Assembly (NCBI RefSeq): GCF_002831625.1
Contig: NZ_CP025116.1
Location: forward strand, 992,001 to 1,056,000
Reading direction: 5' to 3'
Length of the DNA: 64,000 nt
DNA from: Nonlabens sp. MB-3u-79
Lineage (GTDB): Bacteria; Bacteroidota; Bacteroidia; Flavobacteriales; Flavobacteriaceae
Position numbers and translations under genes: made by a program. Numbering within the stretch: the first letter of the stretch is position 1; the number at the start of each line of letters is the position of its first letter. The notes beneath the pieces were generated by a model. The model was not told the DNA's origin. It ran no database searches and was given only the letters and a program-made list of their open reading frames with translations. This document shows, piece after piece, positions 1-9,738 of this stretch.

Positions 1-441
1 TGCGATTGCTTTTGCAAGCTTTACTACGAGTACAGTTCCTTCTTCTTCTGCTATTACTGCTTCACCGTCTTGCTTCATACTGCTCACGTGCAAATACCCT
101 ATTTCATTAGGCTTTAAAGCAACAATACGAGAACCTACGCGTCTATCAGGATCTGCAATAGTACGGGAACGCACATCCATTTCGCTACCGGGTTGGAAGG
201 CGTTAAAGAATAGGTGGTAGTATACTCGATCTATGGTTTCTGGTGAATTGTTCGTGTACACCAGTTTTTGTTGACCGGTGTATTGGTAACGATCTACATC
301 TATATTCACATCCATATCATAGTTGACATGTTGTTGCCAGTATGTACCAGAATCAGATGATGGGTTAGCCACTACATTTTTAGAAGAGTTACAACTAGCT
401 AATGCAACTGCAACTGTAAGAATAAAAGCAATTTTTTTCAT
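1..441 (-). CDS. M1-family metallopeptidase lipoprotein, N-terminal part (3' end outside window)
   Basis: The frame starts at ATG 441 and runs off the left edge, so only 147 residues are visible. It opens with a lipoprotein signal, MKKIAFILTVAVALASC, with the lipobox Cys at residue 17. The mature part contains YWQQHVNYDMDVNIDV and then YTGQQKLVYTNNSP, the start of the beta-saddle N-terminal domain of flavobacterial M1 aminopeptidase-like proteins. The catalytic HExxH region lies outside the window, so activity cannot be judged. The product is probably anchored in the outer membrane or periplasm. It is transcribed divergently from the TonB-dependent receptor. Confidence 0.75.
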   Translation of the reverse strand, partial: MKKIAFILTVAVALASCNSSKNVVANPSSDSGTYWQQHVNYDMDVNIDVDRYQYTGQQKLVYTNNSPETIDRVYYHLFFNAFQPGSEMDVRSRTIADPDRRVGSRIVALKPNEIGYLHVSSMKQDGEAVIAEEEGTVLVVKLAKAIA

Positions 442-712
442 AAGATATTTTTGTTGCTGCTAAGATAAGGATTTACCAATTTTCAATGATGAAGAAAATC
501 TTATCTATTTGAAATCTAAGCTCCATTAGAAACCTGCATACTGCTTGTTGTTGATTTAAGAAGGTGTTTTGAATTTTTGATAACGACATCAGGTTGCTAT
601 TTTCAAATTTGACTTCCATTCTACAATCCATCCTCCAAATGATACAACTCGGTCATTCTAAATTTTAAAAAGCTTTTTTCAGTCCCATCATTGCATCATC
701 AAACCGATTATT
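442..712. other. Divergent intergenic region
   Basis: This 271-bp AT-rich spacer separates the M1 peptidase gene (leftward) from the TonB receptor gene (rightward) and must hold both promoters. On the minus strand TTATCTTAG, about 25 nt before the peptidase start, differs by one base from TAnnTTTG. No convincing box was found for the receptor and there is no long inverted repeat. Confidence 0.4.
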
Positions 713-2857
713 ATGAAAACGCTTTTTACAATTCTCTGTCTTTTTATTAGTTCGATCACAATGGCACAATCTACTGTGTCAGGAGTGATTCTCAATGATA
801 AAAATGAACCAGTGATGGGTGTGAATGTCTATTTGGAAGGAACTTATGACGGTACAATTACAGACCTTGACGGGAAGTTCTCTTTTACCACACAAGAAAC
901 TTCGTACGCAACTTTGATCGCCAGCTATATAGGTTATGAAGAATACAAGCTAGAAGCTCTTGTAATAGATATGGTTGGATTAAAGTTAAGCTTGCGCGAA
1001 AGCTTGAACGCATTAAATACCGTAGTCCTGAGTGCAGGGAGTTTTAGTGCAGGAGATAGTTCTAAAGCAAGTGTTTTAAAGCCCTTAGATATTGTGACTA
1101 CAGCTGGGGCAGTAGGAGATTTTGTTGGTGCATTACAAACCCTTCCAGGAACATCTTCCAACGCAGATGATGGGCGTTTGTTTGTGCGTGGTGGAAGTGC
1201 AGAAGAAACTCAAATTTTTATCGATGGAAGTCGTGTTTTTAGACCATTTGCTCCCACAACTGGTAACATCCCAACGAGAGGAAGATTTTCACCATTCCTG
1301 TTTGACGGTATTACATTTTCTACCGGTGGCTACAGTGCCGAATATGGAGATGCACTTTCTAGTGTGTTGCTCTTAAATACGAACGACTTCCCCAAAGAAG
1401 AAAAAACAGAATTGGGAATCATGACCGTAGGAGGGAATTTTGGAAAGACAAAAATATGGGGTAAAAACAGTCTAAGCCTGAATGCACAATACATCAACCT
1501 AGCCCCATACAATGAGTTGATTCCACAAAACAACCAATTTGAAAAGCCTTTTCAAAGCATCAATGGAGAAGCGGTTTACAGACATGAGTTTGACAAAGGG
1601 CTTTTTAAGGCTTACAGTGCCTATTCTTATAGTGATTTTGCTATTATCCAAGAAGATATAGACATAGAAGAAGGATTTTATTTTGGTTTGAGAAATAGAA
1701 ATTATTACGGCAACCTTAATTACTACGGTTCTTTATCAGAAAGTTGGAATATAGAAACAGGTCTAAGTCTTGCCCACGACACTAACGATTTAAATATTGC
1801 AACGACCAAAATCGACGCTGTAGAAAACGCCTTGCATGCCAAATTTAAACTTCAAAAACGTTATAACAATTACTTTAAACTCCATATGGGCGTAGAGCAG
1901 TTCCTTATCAACTACAAGGAAGAGGTGCTATTAGAAAATGACACTTTTAACAGCGGTATTGAACATGGAATTACGGGCACTTTTACAGAAGCTGAGGTTT
2001 TTGCCTCTAAAGATCTTGCCTTCAAAGCTGGTCTGCGTGGAGATTACTACAGCGCCAGTTCGCAGTTTAAAGTATCACCAAGGTTGAGCGCTGCGGTAAG
2101 TCTCCATAGCAGCTCACAGTTGTCACTGGCATATGGTAATTTTTATCAAGCCGCCCAAAACAATGTGCAGCAATATGAAAAGGACCTCCAACCAGAAAAT
2201 GCACAACATTATATAGCTAACTTTTTATTTAAAAAGAATGATCGCATGTTTAGAGCAGAGGCCTATTATAAAAAGTACGAGCAGTTGTTGACCTACGACA
2301 CGACACGTGTTCAATTTGATAGCGATTTGAGTAATGGTGGCGATGGGTATGCCGCTGGGCTGGATTTATTTTGGAGAGATGAGCGCTCGATTGAGAACTT
2401 GGATTATTGGGTCAGTTATTCTTATCTGGATACCAAGCGTAAATTTCGCAATTTTCCTGTGGAGGCGACTCCTAATTTTGCAACCGATCATAACTTTAGT
2501 CTGGTAGGGAAATACTGGATAGAAGACTGGCAGTCACAAGTAGGTGCGACCTTTAATTATTCTAGCGGTCGTCCATTTACAAATGCAAACGAGTCTGGGT
2601 TTTTGAAGGATAAAACCTCTTCTTTTCAAAGCCTCAATTTGAACTGGGCTTACCTGATCGATCAACAAAAGATCTTGTATTTATCGGTTTCTAATGTGCT
2701 GGGAAGAGCTAATGTTTTTGGGTATCAATACGGCGACATGCCAGATGTTCAAGGGCAATTTGACCGTCGTGAGATAGGTCAGGCAGCAGACCGTTTCTTT
2801 TTTGTAGGCTTCTTTTGGACTATTGGCGGTAGCGATAATCAGTTGGACAACTTATAA
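713..2857 (+). CDS. TonB-dependent receptor with carboxypeptidase-regulatory-like domain
   Basis: This is an outer-membrane beta-barrel predicted to take up a substrate using TonB energy. The 714 residues start with a Sec signal (MKTLFTILCLFISSITMA). A CarboxypepD_reg-like beta-sandwich follows at about 20-105 (VSGVILNDKNEPVMGVNVY), then a plug domain at about 110-225 (RLFVRGGSAEETQIFIDG), then a barrel to the C terminus. No SusD-like partner lies next to it, so it is not a typical Sus-type glycan importer, and the substrate is unknown. It stands alone between a divergent peptidase gene and a small exported TPR-like gene. The length is short for the family but all domains are present. Confidence 0.9.
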   Translation: MKTLFTILCLFISSITMAQSTVSGVILNDKNEPVMGVNVYLEGTYDGTITDLDGKFSFTTQETSYATLIASYIGYEEYKLEALVIDMVGLKLSLRESLNALNTVVLSAGSFSAGDSSKASVLKPLDIVTTAGAVGDFVGALQTLPGTSSNADDGRLFVRGGSAEETQIFIDGSRVFRPFAPTTGNIPTRGRFSPFLFDGITFSTGGYSAEYGDALSSVLLLNTNDFPKEEKTELGIMTVGGNFGKTKIWGKNSLSLNAQYINLAPYNELIPQNNQFEKPFQSINGEAVYRHEFDKGLFKAYSAYSYSDFAIIQEDIDIEEGFYFGLRNRNYYGNLNYYGSLSESWNIETGLSLAHDTNDLNIATTKIDAVENALHAKFKLQKRYNNYFKLHMGVEQFLINYKEEVLLENDTFNSGIEHGITGTFTEAEVFASKDLAFKAGLRGDYYSASSQFKVSPRLSAAVSLHSSSQLSLAYGNFYQAAQNNVQQYEKDLQPENAQHYIANFLFKKNDRMFRAEAYYKKYEQLLTYDTTRVQFDSDLSNGGDGYAAGLDLFWRDERSIENLDYWVSYSYLDTKRKFRNFPVEATPNFATDHNFSLVGKYWIEDWQSQVGATFNYSSGRPFTNANESGFLKDKTSSFQSLNLNWAYLIDQQKILYLSVSNVLGRANVFGYQYGDMPDVQGQFDRREIGQAADRFFFVGFFWTIGGSDNQLDNL

Positions 2858-2956
2858 AATTATTTAGGAGTTGGAATGGGATGATGCTCTATTATTATAG
2901 TCAAGAAGGGTGTCAAATAACAATTCAGTTACTGGTTTCTACAGTTGGGTTGGTTC

Positions 2957-2972
2957 CGCTTTCGCGAAAGCG
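2957..2972. repeat. HIP-like palindrome CGCTTTCGCGAAAGCG, perfect copy
   Basis: Perfect 16-bp palindrome in the spacer between the TonB receptor and the TPR-like gene. It lies in an open frame continuous with the downstream gene, so calling the longest frame would add a false N-terminal extension containing AFAKA. Confidence 0.95.
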
Positions 2973-3017
2973 AGATCGCCACTATCATTGTACCATATAT
3001 CAAATAAACTCTTACTT

Positions 3018-3635
3018 ATGAAAACTATACTCACCACTTTCATCCTGTTTTTATCACTAAGCCTCCACGCACAAACAGGCTACGAAAAAGCCATGCAAAA
3101 AGGACTAGAACTCATGGCAAGCGACTTGCAAGCAGCTTCACAACAATTTGAACGCATCTCAAAGGCCGAAAAAGAAAACTGGCTGCCACCTTATTACGCA
3201 GCTTTGTGCCATATTAACAGTTCTTGGGGGCAACTTCCTAAAGAGACCACCTTGCAACACATGAACAAAGCTCAAGAGCTCATCAATGATGCTGAATTCT
3301 TAACAGAGCACAATCCAGAAATCATGGTATTACAAGGCATGTTAAACACTTGTTGGATTCAATACGACAGCCGTACTTATGGCATGAAACTGTCTGGCCC
3401 GACTACTGCGCTTTATGATAAAGCCATAAGTATGGCTCCAGAAAACCCTAGGGTGATCAGCAACAGAGCAAGATGGTTGATGGGTAGCGCTCAATTCTTT
3501 GGTAAAGACATCGCGCCTTATTGCGGCGAGATCGACAAAGCGATTGAACTATTTGAAAAAGAAATCGCTACAGGTTTTGATCCTGGCTGGGGAAAAAAAG
3601 CAGCAACCGATGTAAAAAAGCAATGTGAGAAATAA
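3018..3635 (+). CDS. Exported TPR-like protein of unknown function
   Basis: The protein has 205 residues from ATG 3018. This start is preferred over one at 2910 because it gives a clean Sec signal (MKTILTTFILFLSLSLHAQ), while the upstream extension is low-complexity sequence made partly by the dispersed palindrome. The mature part is alpha-helical with helix-pair spacing resembling tetratricopeptide repeats (YEKAMQKGLELMASDL near the start, ALYDKAISMAPENPRVISN near residue 130). No enzymatic motif is visible. It is probably a periplasmic protein. It ends in a strong intrinsic terminator, so it forms its own transcription unit. Confidence 0.75.
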   Translation: MKTILTTFILFLSLSLHAQTGYEKAMQKGLELMASDLQAASQQFERISKAEKENWLPPYYAALCHINSSWGQLPKETTLQHMNKAQELINDAEFLTEHNPEIMVLQGMLNTCWIQYDSRTYGMKLSGPTTALYDKAISMAPENPRVISNRARWLMGSAQFFGKDIAPYCGEIDKAIELFEKEIATGFDPGWGKKAATDVKKQCEK

Positions 3636-3651
3636 GGTATCCATAACCATC

Positions 3652-3684
3652 AAAAGGGGCAGAATTAAATCTGCCCCTTTTTAA
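3652..3684 (+). terminator. Intrinsic terminator after the TPR-like gene
   Basis: Arms AAAAGGGGCAGA (3652-3663) and TCTGCCCCTTTT (3670-3681) pair perfectly around the loop ATTAAA and lead into a T run. The centre GCAGAATTAA recurs in hairpins at 21322 and 22452. Confidence 0.9.
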
Positions 3685-3946
3685 TGCTATTTGATTTTAC
3701 AGTCATTGAGATAGAAACTAAACATGTCAGTTCGAGCGAGAGTCGAGAACGATTACCTACCGAAAAAGCCATTACAAAGTTCAAGAGGTTTTTAAGCGAC
3801 CTATGCGGAATTTATTACAGTACTCTACCAAAAACACTCAGGCTTTGAAAAACTTTGTTTTAATAGCACTTTGACAAGCTCAGTGTGACAGAAGCTTTAA
3901 ATCTGGGTTTGATTATAAAACTATTTTCAACTTCTTTTACTTGTTA

Positions 3947-3962
3947 GGCTTTCGCGAAAGCG
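3947..3962. repeat. HIP-like palindrome, one mismatch (first base G)
   Basis: GGCTTTCGCGAAAGCG in the spacer upstream of the alpha-2-macroglobulin gene; the inner 14 bp are a perfect palindrome. Confidence 0.9.
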
Positions 3963-4080
3963 AGATAAAAACAGACACCGATTAAAATATTTCAAAAAAC
4001 TACAAGCTTATATAGCTAATCCTCAATAAGTTTCTATAATTTTAATAAAAATTCCTGTTCATCATTAAACTTACTGCGTT

Positions 4081-7000
4081 TTGATAAAAAAATCTATTTT
4101 ATTTCTGTTTTCGCTTTTTGTTTTGGCTTCTTGTACTAATAAAACCGACGAAGAAAAGCTTCAAGAACAACAAAATGAACTCTTCAAATTTAGAGAACAC
4201 GTCAGCCAGGTTTCTGATCATGTGATTTCTACTAGAGAACCTATTCTAATCAAACTTACAGAGCCGGTAGAAGGCTGGGTAGCTGGAAAAGAGCTGGACG
4301 CCAGTTGGATACAGCTATACCCTAGTGCTTTAGGAAAATTAACTGTTCAGGATGCACAAACCATTTCTTTTTTACCAGAAAAGCCCTTGAAGCAGGACAC
4401 AGAGTATGAAGTGAAATTCCAGTTGGGAAAAGTAAAGGAGGTAGCAAAAGACTTAAGGGAATTCACTTTTAACTTTAAAACGATTGCTCAGGATTTTATT
4501 GTAAGTACCGACCCAGTAGGAAGCTATGAGAGTGATTATCAATATATCAATGGAGCCATACAAGCCAGTGATATTATGGAGTTAGAGAATGCAAAAAAGT
4601 TAGTTGTAGCAAAATTAAACGGCAACAATTTGGTGGTCAAGTTTCCTAATACAAATGCACTAGGTAAGTTTTTTGAGTTTAAAATAGACAGTATCAAAAG
4701 GCCTATCGAAGACGACCAATTGGAAATTTCGTGGAACGGTAGCGGTATAGGTGTAAATGATCAAGGATCAAATACCATTACACTTCCTGGAAAAAACAGC
4801 TTTTCAGTAACTGATATAGAGTTGGTTAACGGAGACACTGCCTATATTTTGATCAATTTTTCTGATCCGCTAGATAAAAGTCAGAACCTCGATGGGATGA
4901 TTCAAATAGAAGGCGTGGATAACATGAAATTTGAGCGTAAAGGAAACGAACTCAAAGTATTTCCTTCTAAATCAGTTACGGGGTCTAAAAAAGTAGAAGT
5001 TTTTACAGGTATAAAAAGTGTCGACGGATATAAATTAAAAAACGGATTTTCAAGTTTTATAGCTTTTGAGCAGGTAAACCCAGAAGTGAAGTTGGTGCGT
5101 TCTGGTACCATTCTTCCTTCTTCACAAAATTCAAAGATCAATTTTAAAGCAGTGAATTTAAATGCGGTGGATGTTTGGGTGTACAAAGTTTTTAATAACA
5201 ATGTGTTGCAGTTTTTGCAAAATAACGATCTGAGCTCTTCAGGAAACCTACGTGATGTAGGAAGGCCAGTCGCTCGCAAAGTGATTGATATTAAAGCAAC
5301 TGGAAATGACGTAAATAAATGGAATACCTATTCGGTAGACCTCAACGAAATCATCTCTTCAGACCCTGGTGCTATTTACCGAGTGGAGTTTAAATACAAG
5401 CTTGCTTACAGTGCCTTTAAATGTGAGTATACTGCCGAAAATCAGCCAGAGATAGAAGAGGGGGATTATGACGATTCTTTTGAAGCTAGTAATTGGGATG
5501 GCGCTCAGAACTATTATGATGAGGAGTACGACTATTACGACTACAATTGGAGAGATCGTGAAGATCCATGTACGTCTTCTTTTTATAGAAATAGGTCCGT
5601 TAGTACTAACGTTCTTTCCAGCGATCTAGGAATTACGGTAAAAAGAGGAGAAAATAACGGTTATTTGATTGCAGTAAATGATATCATTTCTACAAAGCCT
5701 TTAGGTGGCGCCTTAGTAAAGTTGTTTAATTTCCAACAGCAAGAAATTAGCAGTGGACGTACTAATAATGAAGGATTGTTAGACATACGTCCAGACAAGC
5801 CTGCCTTTTTTGCCAAGGTTACTTATAACAATGAGCATGGATATGTAAAGCTGGATGATGGTAACGCATTATCGGTAAGTAAGTTTGACACTTCAGGAAA
5901 GCGACTTCAAAAAGGAATCAAAGGATATATTTACGGAGAGCGAGGTGTATGGCGTCCTGGAGATCATATCTACCTCACTTTTATGCTCAATGATACCGAT
6001 AATAAACTACCCAATGCTCACCCGATCAAATTAGAATTAAGAGATCCTAATGGTAAAATCACACATTCTGAAGTTCAGAAAAACGGATTGAACAACTTCT
6101 ATCAATTTGATCTAACAACAGATGACGCTGCGCCAACAGGAAACTGGAACGCCAAAATAGAAGTAGGTGGTGTAAGCTTTAATAAAATGCTCAAGATAGA
6201 AACCATCAAACCCAACCGATTAAAGGTACAACTGGATTTTGATGAAGAGGTTATTAAATCTAGACAAAATGTCAAGGGTTCTCTAAATGCGATGTGGCTG
6301 CACGGCGCTATCGCAAAAGGCCTCAAAGCTAGCGTTACAGCAAAATATTACGCTACAACGACTCAATTCAAGAAATACGACAGTTATGTTTTTGATGATC
6401 CGTCTCGATATTTTGATTTACAAGAATCTGAAGTATTTGATGGAAACTTAGATCAAAACGGAGATGCCCGTTTCAATTTTGAACCTCAAATGGATTCTCA
6501 AGCTCCGGGCATGTTAAAGGCTAGTTTCCTGACTAAAGTGTATGAAAACGGAGGGGATTTCAGTACTAATGTGACTACCAAAACTTACTCGCCTTATGAC
6601 ACCTATGTAGGAATTGATGTGCCTCCTGGAGACAAGCAAAGAGGAATGTTACTGACAGATACCGACCATAACTTTGATGTAGTGACTTTAGATCAAAGCG
6701 GTACTCCTAAAGCGACCAAAAATCTGGAAGTAAAAGTATATAAAGTCAACTGGAGATGGTGGTGGCAAAGCCAGGCAGGAAGCCTGTCTAGATATGAAGC
6801 AAGTGAATACAGACAGGAAGTATATAGCAACAGGATCAACACTAATTCTAGCGGAAAAGGAAACTTTAAATTTCAACTGAAATACCCAGAATGGGGCAGG
6901 TACTTGGTACGTATTTATGATCCTGCTTCCGGACACTCCACTGGAAAAATCATTTATGTGGACTGGCCAGGTTGGGCAGGAAAAAGCCGTAAAGTAGACC

Positions 7001-9603
7001 CGGAAATGGCTTCCATGCTTATTTTCAATGCAGATAAGAAGACCTATAAAGTAGGGGAGAACGCAAAAATTACGTTCCCATCATCAGCTGGCGGCCGTGC
7101 TTTAATTACTGTAGAAAACGGAACCGAAGTGCTCGACGCACAATGGGCAGAAACAAAGGATAAGCAAACTCAAGTTGACATACCGCTCCTTGATCCGTAT
7201 GTTCCTAACGTCTATGTTCATATTACTTATTTGCAACCGCATGCTCAAACGGCAAATGATCTTCCTTTGAGAATGTATGGGGTGATTCCATTGCTGGTTG
7301 AGAACGCCGCAACTCACCTCGAGCCAGAGATAAAGATGCCTAAAGAACTCGCTCCTAAAAGCAGCGCTGAGATTACCGTGAGTGAGAAAAATAATACAGC
7401 CATGACGTATACCCTTGCCGTTGTGGATGAAGGATTATTAGACTTGACCAACTTTAAAACACCAGATGCTTGGGACAGCTTCTTTGCTCGTGAGGCACTG
7501 GGTGTCAAGACTTGGGATGTTTTTGATGATGTGATCGGTGCTTATGGAGGTCGAATTGACGCTGCTTTTGCCATAGGTGGTGATGGAACAGCTGCAGCTT
7601 CTAAGGCTAAAAAAGCCAACCGATTCCAACCTATGGTCATTCATCTAGGACCTTTTACACTGAAGCCGGGCGAGAAGAAAACACATACTATTTCTATTCC
7701 TCAATATGTAGGTTCGGTACGCACGATGGTGGTTGCTGGAAATGACCGCAAGGAAGCTTACGGAAGTGCCGAAATTGCAACTCCGGTAAAAAAGCCATTA
7801 ATGATGCTGGCATCGCTTCCGCGAAAACTATCCCCTGGAGAAACAGTAAAACTACCAGTAACCGTTTTTGCAATGGACGATAAGGTAAAAGACGTTAAGG
7901 TGACATTAGAAAGCTCCCCATTCTTTGAATTATTAAATGGGAAGACACAGCAATTAAAGTTTACGGAGACCGGCGATCAAATCGCTTATTTTGATGTAAA
8001 AGTGAAGAAGGCTACAGGAATTGCTAAGTTGAAACTCTCTGCATCAGGGAACGGAGAAACTGCTGTTTACGAGACAGAAATCGATGTGGTGAATCCTAAT
8101 CCCTACAGTACCATTTCAGAAAAAGCGATGTTAAAACCTGGAGAAACAGCAACGATTTCTATCCAGCCTTTTGGCACTAAAGGAAGCAATGCCTCTACGC
8201 TAACTTTTTCTAGTTTGCCTGCTATGGATCTTGGCCGCAGATTGAATTACTTGATTCGTTATCCGCATGGTTGCGTGGAGCAAACTACCAGTGCTGCTTT
8301 TCCTCAATTGCACCTTTCTAGCGTGGTAGATTTGAATGGAAACCAGCAAAAACAAATCAGCTCTAATGTAAAAGCGGCGATCAATAAACTAGGCTATTAT
8401 CAGAAAGCAAATGGCGGTTTTTCTTACTGGCCAGGAGGCGGTAGCGCTAACGATTGGGGGACTACTTATGCGGGTCATTTTATGATCGAAGCAGAAAAAG
8501 CGGGATATACAGTTCCTATTTCGTTTAAATCCAACTGGATCGCCTATCAAAAACGAGTAGCAAAACAATGGAGGTACAACGACCACAATGACTTGTATCA
8601 AGCTTATAGGTTGTATACACTAGCCGTTGCAGGAGCACCAGACTTATCTTCTATGAACCGCTTACGCGAAAGCGCAAACCTTTCTAACGACAGCAAGTTA
8701 AGACTAGCTGCTGCCTATGCATTAGTAGGTCAGAACAAGGCAGCTGAAGAGCTATTAAAGAAGAGCAATATAGATTTCCAGCTGAGTAGTTATGATTATA
8801 GAACTTATGGTTCTCCACAACGTAATCGTGCTATGGCTCTAGAAACCTATACGATTATGAAAAAGGAGGAGCGTGCTAGACAGCTTATGGAAGAACTAGC
8901 TAGAAATCTAGACTCTGATCGCTATTACAACACCCAAGCATTAGCTTATAGCTTTATTGCCATCAGTAAATATGCAAAACATGTAGGAGGTAAAGGAGTG
9001 AATGTGGATTATACTTTTAAAGCTAAAACCAATAGCGTTTCCAGTGCTAAAAGTATTGCTAATCGCGATATAGATATTGACGAAAACCCAACTACAGTTA
9101 CAGTGAAAAACAAAGGGGACAATACTATTTTCATTACCAATGCCATGACCGGCAAATTGCCAGTAGGAAGTGAGAAAGCGGCTCAAAGCAAGCTGAGTGC
9201 GACTATGAATTATGTGGATAAAGATGGAAATGCGGTAAATGTGAGTAAGCTCAATCAAGGGACCGAGATCACTGCTGTTACTACCATTACCAACACCACA
9301 GGTTCTAGAATTGAAGATGTGGCCTTGACACAAATCTTGCCATCAGGTTGGGAAATAGTCAATACCAGATTTACAGATTATGGAGCCGAAAAAGCAAATA
9401 CCAGCATAGAATACACAGACATAAGAGATGACCGGGTGAACTATTATTTTGATCTAAAAGCAAAAGAAACACTGACTTTTAAGACCACAATAAATGCTAG
9501 TTATCTAGGCACCTACTATTTACCAGGTATACAATGTGAAGCCATGTATGACGCAGATTATATAGTCAGAAATAAAGGTCAATGGATAGAGGTGGTGAGG
9601 TGA
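4081..9603 (+). CDS. Alpha-2-macroglobulin family lipoprotein
   Basis: This very large protein (1840 residues) resembles bacterial alpha-2-macroglobulins, thought to trap attacking proteases in the cell envelope. It starts at TTG 4081: an in-frame TAA at 4066-4068 rules out a longer start, and the TTG is followed at once by a lipoprotein signal (MIKKSILFLFSLFVLASC, Cys18). Many beta-sandwich MG domains lead to a thioester-type motif, GCVEQTTSAAFPQL, with Cys1398 and Gln1401 both kept, and then an alpha/alpha toroid. An Asp/Tyr-rich insert lies at about 458-495. The penicillin-binding protein 1C gene often linked to this family is not adjacent. Decayed copies of the dispersed palindrome sit inside the gene at 7814 and 8659. 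Confidence 0.92.
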   Translation: MIKKSILFLFSLFVLASCTNKTDEEKLQEQQNELFKFREHVSQVSDHVISTREPILIKLTEPVEGWVAGKELDASWIQLYPSALGKLTVQDAQTISFLPEKPLKQDTEYEVKFQLGKVKEVAKDLREFTFNFKTIAQDFIVSTDPVGSYESDYQYINGAIQASDIMELENAKKLVVAKLNGNNLVVKFPNTNALGKFFEFKIDSIKRPIEDDQLEISWNGSGIGVNDQGSNTITLPGKNSFSVTDIELVNGDTAYILINFSDPLDKSQNLDGMIQIEGVDNMKFERKGNELKVFPSKSVTGSKKVEVFTGIKSVDGYKLKNGFSSFIAFEQVNPEVKLVRSGTILPSSQNSKINFKAVNLNAVDVWVYKVFNNNVLQFLQNNDLSSSGNLRDVGRPVARKVIDIKATGNDVNKWNTYSVDLNEIISSDPGAIYRVEFKYKLAYSAFKCEYTAENQPEIEEGDYDDSFEASNWDGAQNYYDEEYDYYDYNWRDREDPCTSSFYRNRSVSTNVLSSDLGITVKRGENNGYLIAVNDIISTKPLGGALVKLFNFQQQEISSGRTNNEGLLDIRPDKPAFFAKVTYNNEHGYVKLDDGNALSVSKFDTSGKRLQKGIKGYIYGERGVWRPGDHIYLTFMLNDTDNKLPNAHPIKLELRDPNGKITHSEVQKNGLNNFYQFDLTTDDAAPTGNWNAKIEVGGVSFNKMLKIETIKPNRLKVQLDFDEEVIKSRQNVKGSLNAMWLHGAIAKGLKASVTAKYYATTTQFKKYDSYVFDDPSRYFDLQESEVFDGNLDQNGDARFNFEPQMDSQAPGMLKASFLTKVYENGGDFSTNVTTKTYSPYDTYVGIDVPPGDKQRGMLLTDTDHNFDVVTLDQSGTPKATKNLEVKVYKVNWRWWWQSQAGSLSRYEASEYRQEVYSNRINTNSSGKGNFKFQLKYPEWGRYLVRIYDPASGHSTGKIIYVDWPGWAGKSRKVDPEMASMLIFNADKKTYKVGENAKITFPSSAGGRALITVENGTEVLDAQWAETKDKQTQVDIPLLDPYVPNVYVHITYLQPHAQTANDLPLRMYGVIPLLVENAATHLEPEIKMPKELAPKSSAEITVSEKNNTAMTYTLAVVDEGLLDLTNFKTPDAWDSFFAREALGVKTWDVFDDVIGAYGGRIDAAFAIGGDGTAAASKAKKANRFQPMVIHLGPFTLKPGEKKTHTISIPQYVGSVRTMVVAGNDRKEAYGSAEIATPVKKPLMMLASLPRKLSPGETVKLPVTVFAMDDKVKDVKVTLESSPFFELLNGKTQQLKFTETGDQIAYFDVKVKKATGIAKLKLSASGNGETAVYETEIDVVNPNPYSTISEKAMLKPGETATISIQPFGTKGSNASTLTFSSLPAMDLGRRLNYLIRYPHGCVEQTTSAAFPQLHLSSVVDLNGNQQKQISSNVKAAINKLGYYQKANGGFSYWPGGGSANDWGTTYAGHFMIEAEKAGYTVPISFKSNWIAYQKRVAKQWRYNDHNDLYQAYRLYTLAVAGAPDLSSMNRLRESANLSNDSKLRLAAAYALVGQNKAAEELLKKSNIDFQLSSYDYRTYGSPQRNRAMALETYTIMKKEERARQLMEELARNLDSDRYYNTQALAYSFIAISKYAKHVGGKGVNVDYTFKAKTNSVSSAKSIANRDIDIDENPTTVTVKNKGDNTIFITNAMTGKLPVGSEKAAQSKLSATMNYVDKDGNAVNVSKLNQGTEITAVTTITNTTGSRIEDVALTQILPSGWEIVNTRFTDYGAEKANTSIEYTDIRDDRVNYYFDLKAKETLTFKTTINASYLGTYYLPGIQCEAMYDADYIVRNKGQWIEVVR
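8659..8674. repeat. HIP-like palindrome, one mismatch, in alpha-2-macroglobulin gene
   Basis: CGCTTACGCGAAAGCG, read as RLRES in the toroid region of the host protein (the RFRES frame with one changed residue). Confidence 0.85.
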
Positions 9604-9633
9604 GGTAGAGATGGAGAAGGTACTCTTTATATC

Positions 9634-9672
9634 AAACCCTAAAGGATTTGCAAATCCTTTAGGGTTTGTCTT
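9634..9672. terminator. Bidirectional terminator, perfect palindrome
   Basis: Arms AAACCCTAAAGGATTT (9634-9649) and AAATCCTTTAGGGTTT (9652-9667) flank the centre GC and are perfect complements, followed by GTCTTTTT. It lies between the convergent alpha-2-macroglobulin and GT9 genes and could serve both. Confidence 0.85.
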
Positions 9673-9738
9673 TTTAAGGTAAAATAGACGCAACCCTCAT
9701 TCTGCTGTATAGTAGAATCGCTCAGAATTAGTCCGTCT

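Larger units (their letters stand above)
3636..4080. other. Intergenic region with terminator, repeat remnants and a palindrome
   Basis: This 445-bp non-coding stretch holds the terminator at 3652-3684, two short sequences resembling common intergenic repeats of Bacteroidota (TTCGAGCGAGAGTCGAGAA near 3731-3749 and TTGACAAGCTCAGTGTGACA near 3871-3890) and a one-mismatch copy of the dispersed palindrome at 3947. No gene was found in it. Confidence 0.6.

Noticed and set aside
8..19. GCTTTTGCAAGC at the left edge
   Set aside because: Resembles the TTGCAA variant but is short and asymmetric; likely chance.
2910..3017. N-terminal extension of the TPR-like protein from 2910
   Set aside because: The extension is built partly from the dispersed palindrome and precedes a clean signal peptide at 3018, so it is probably not translated.
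7814..7829. CGCTTCCGCGAAAACT in the alpha-2-macroglobulin gene as a palindrome copy
   Set aside because: Three mismatches; it may be a decayed copy but is too diverged to count.
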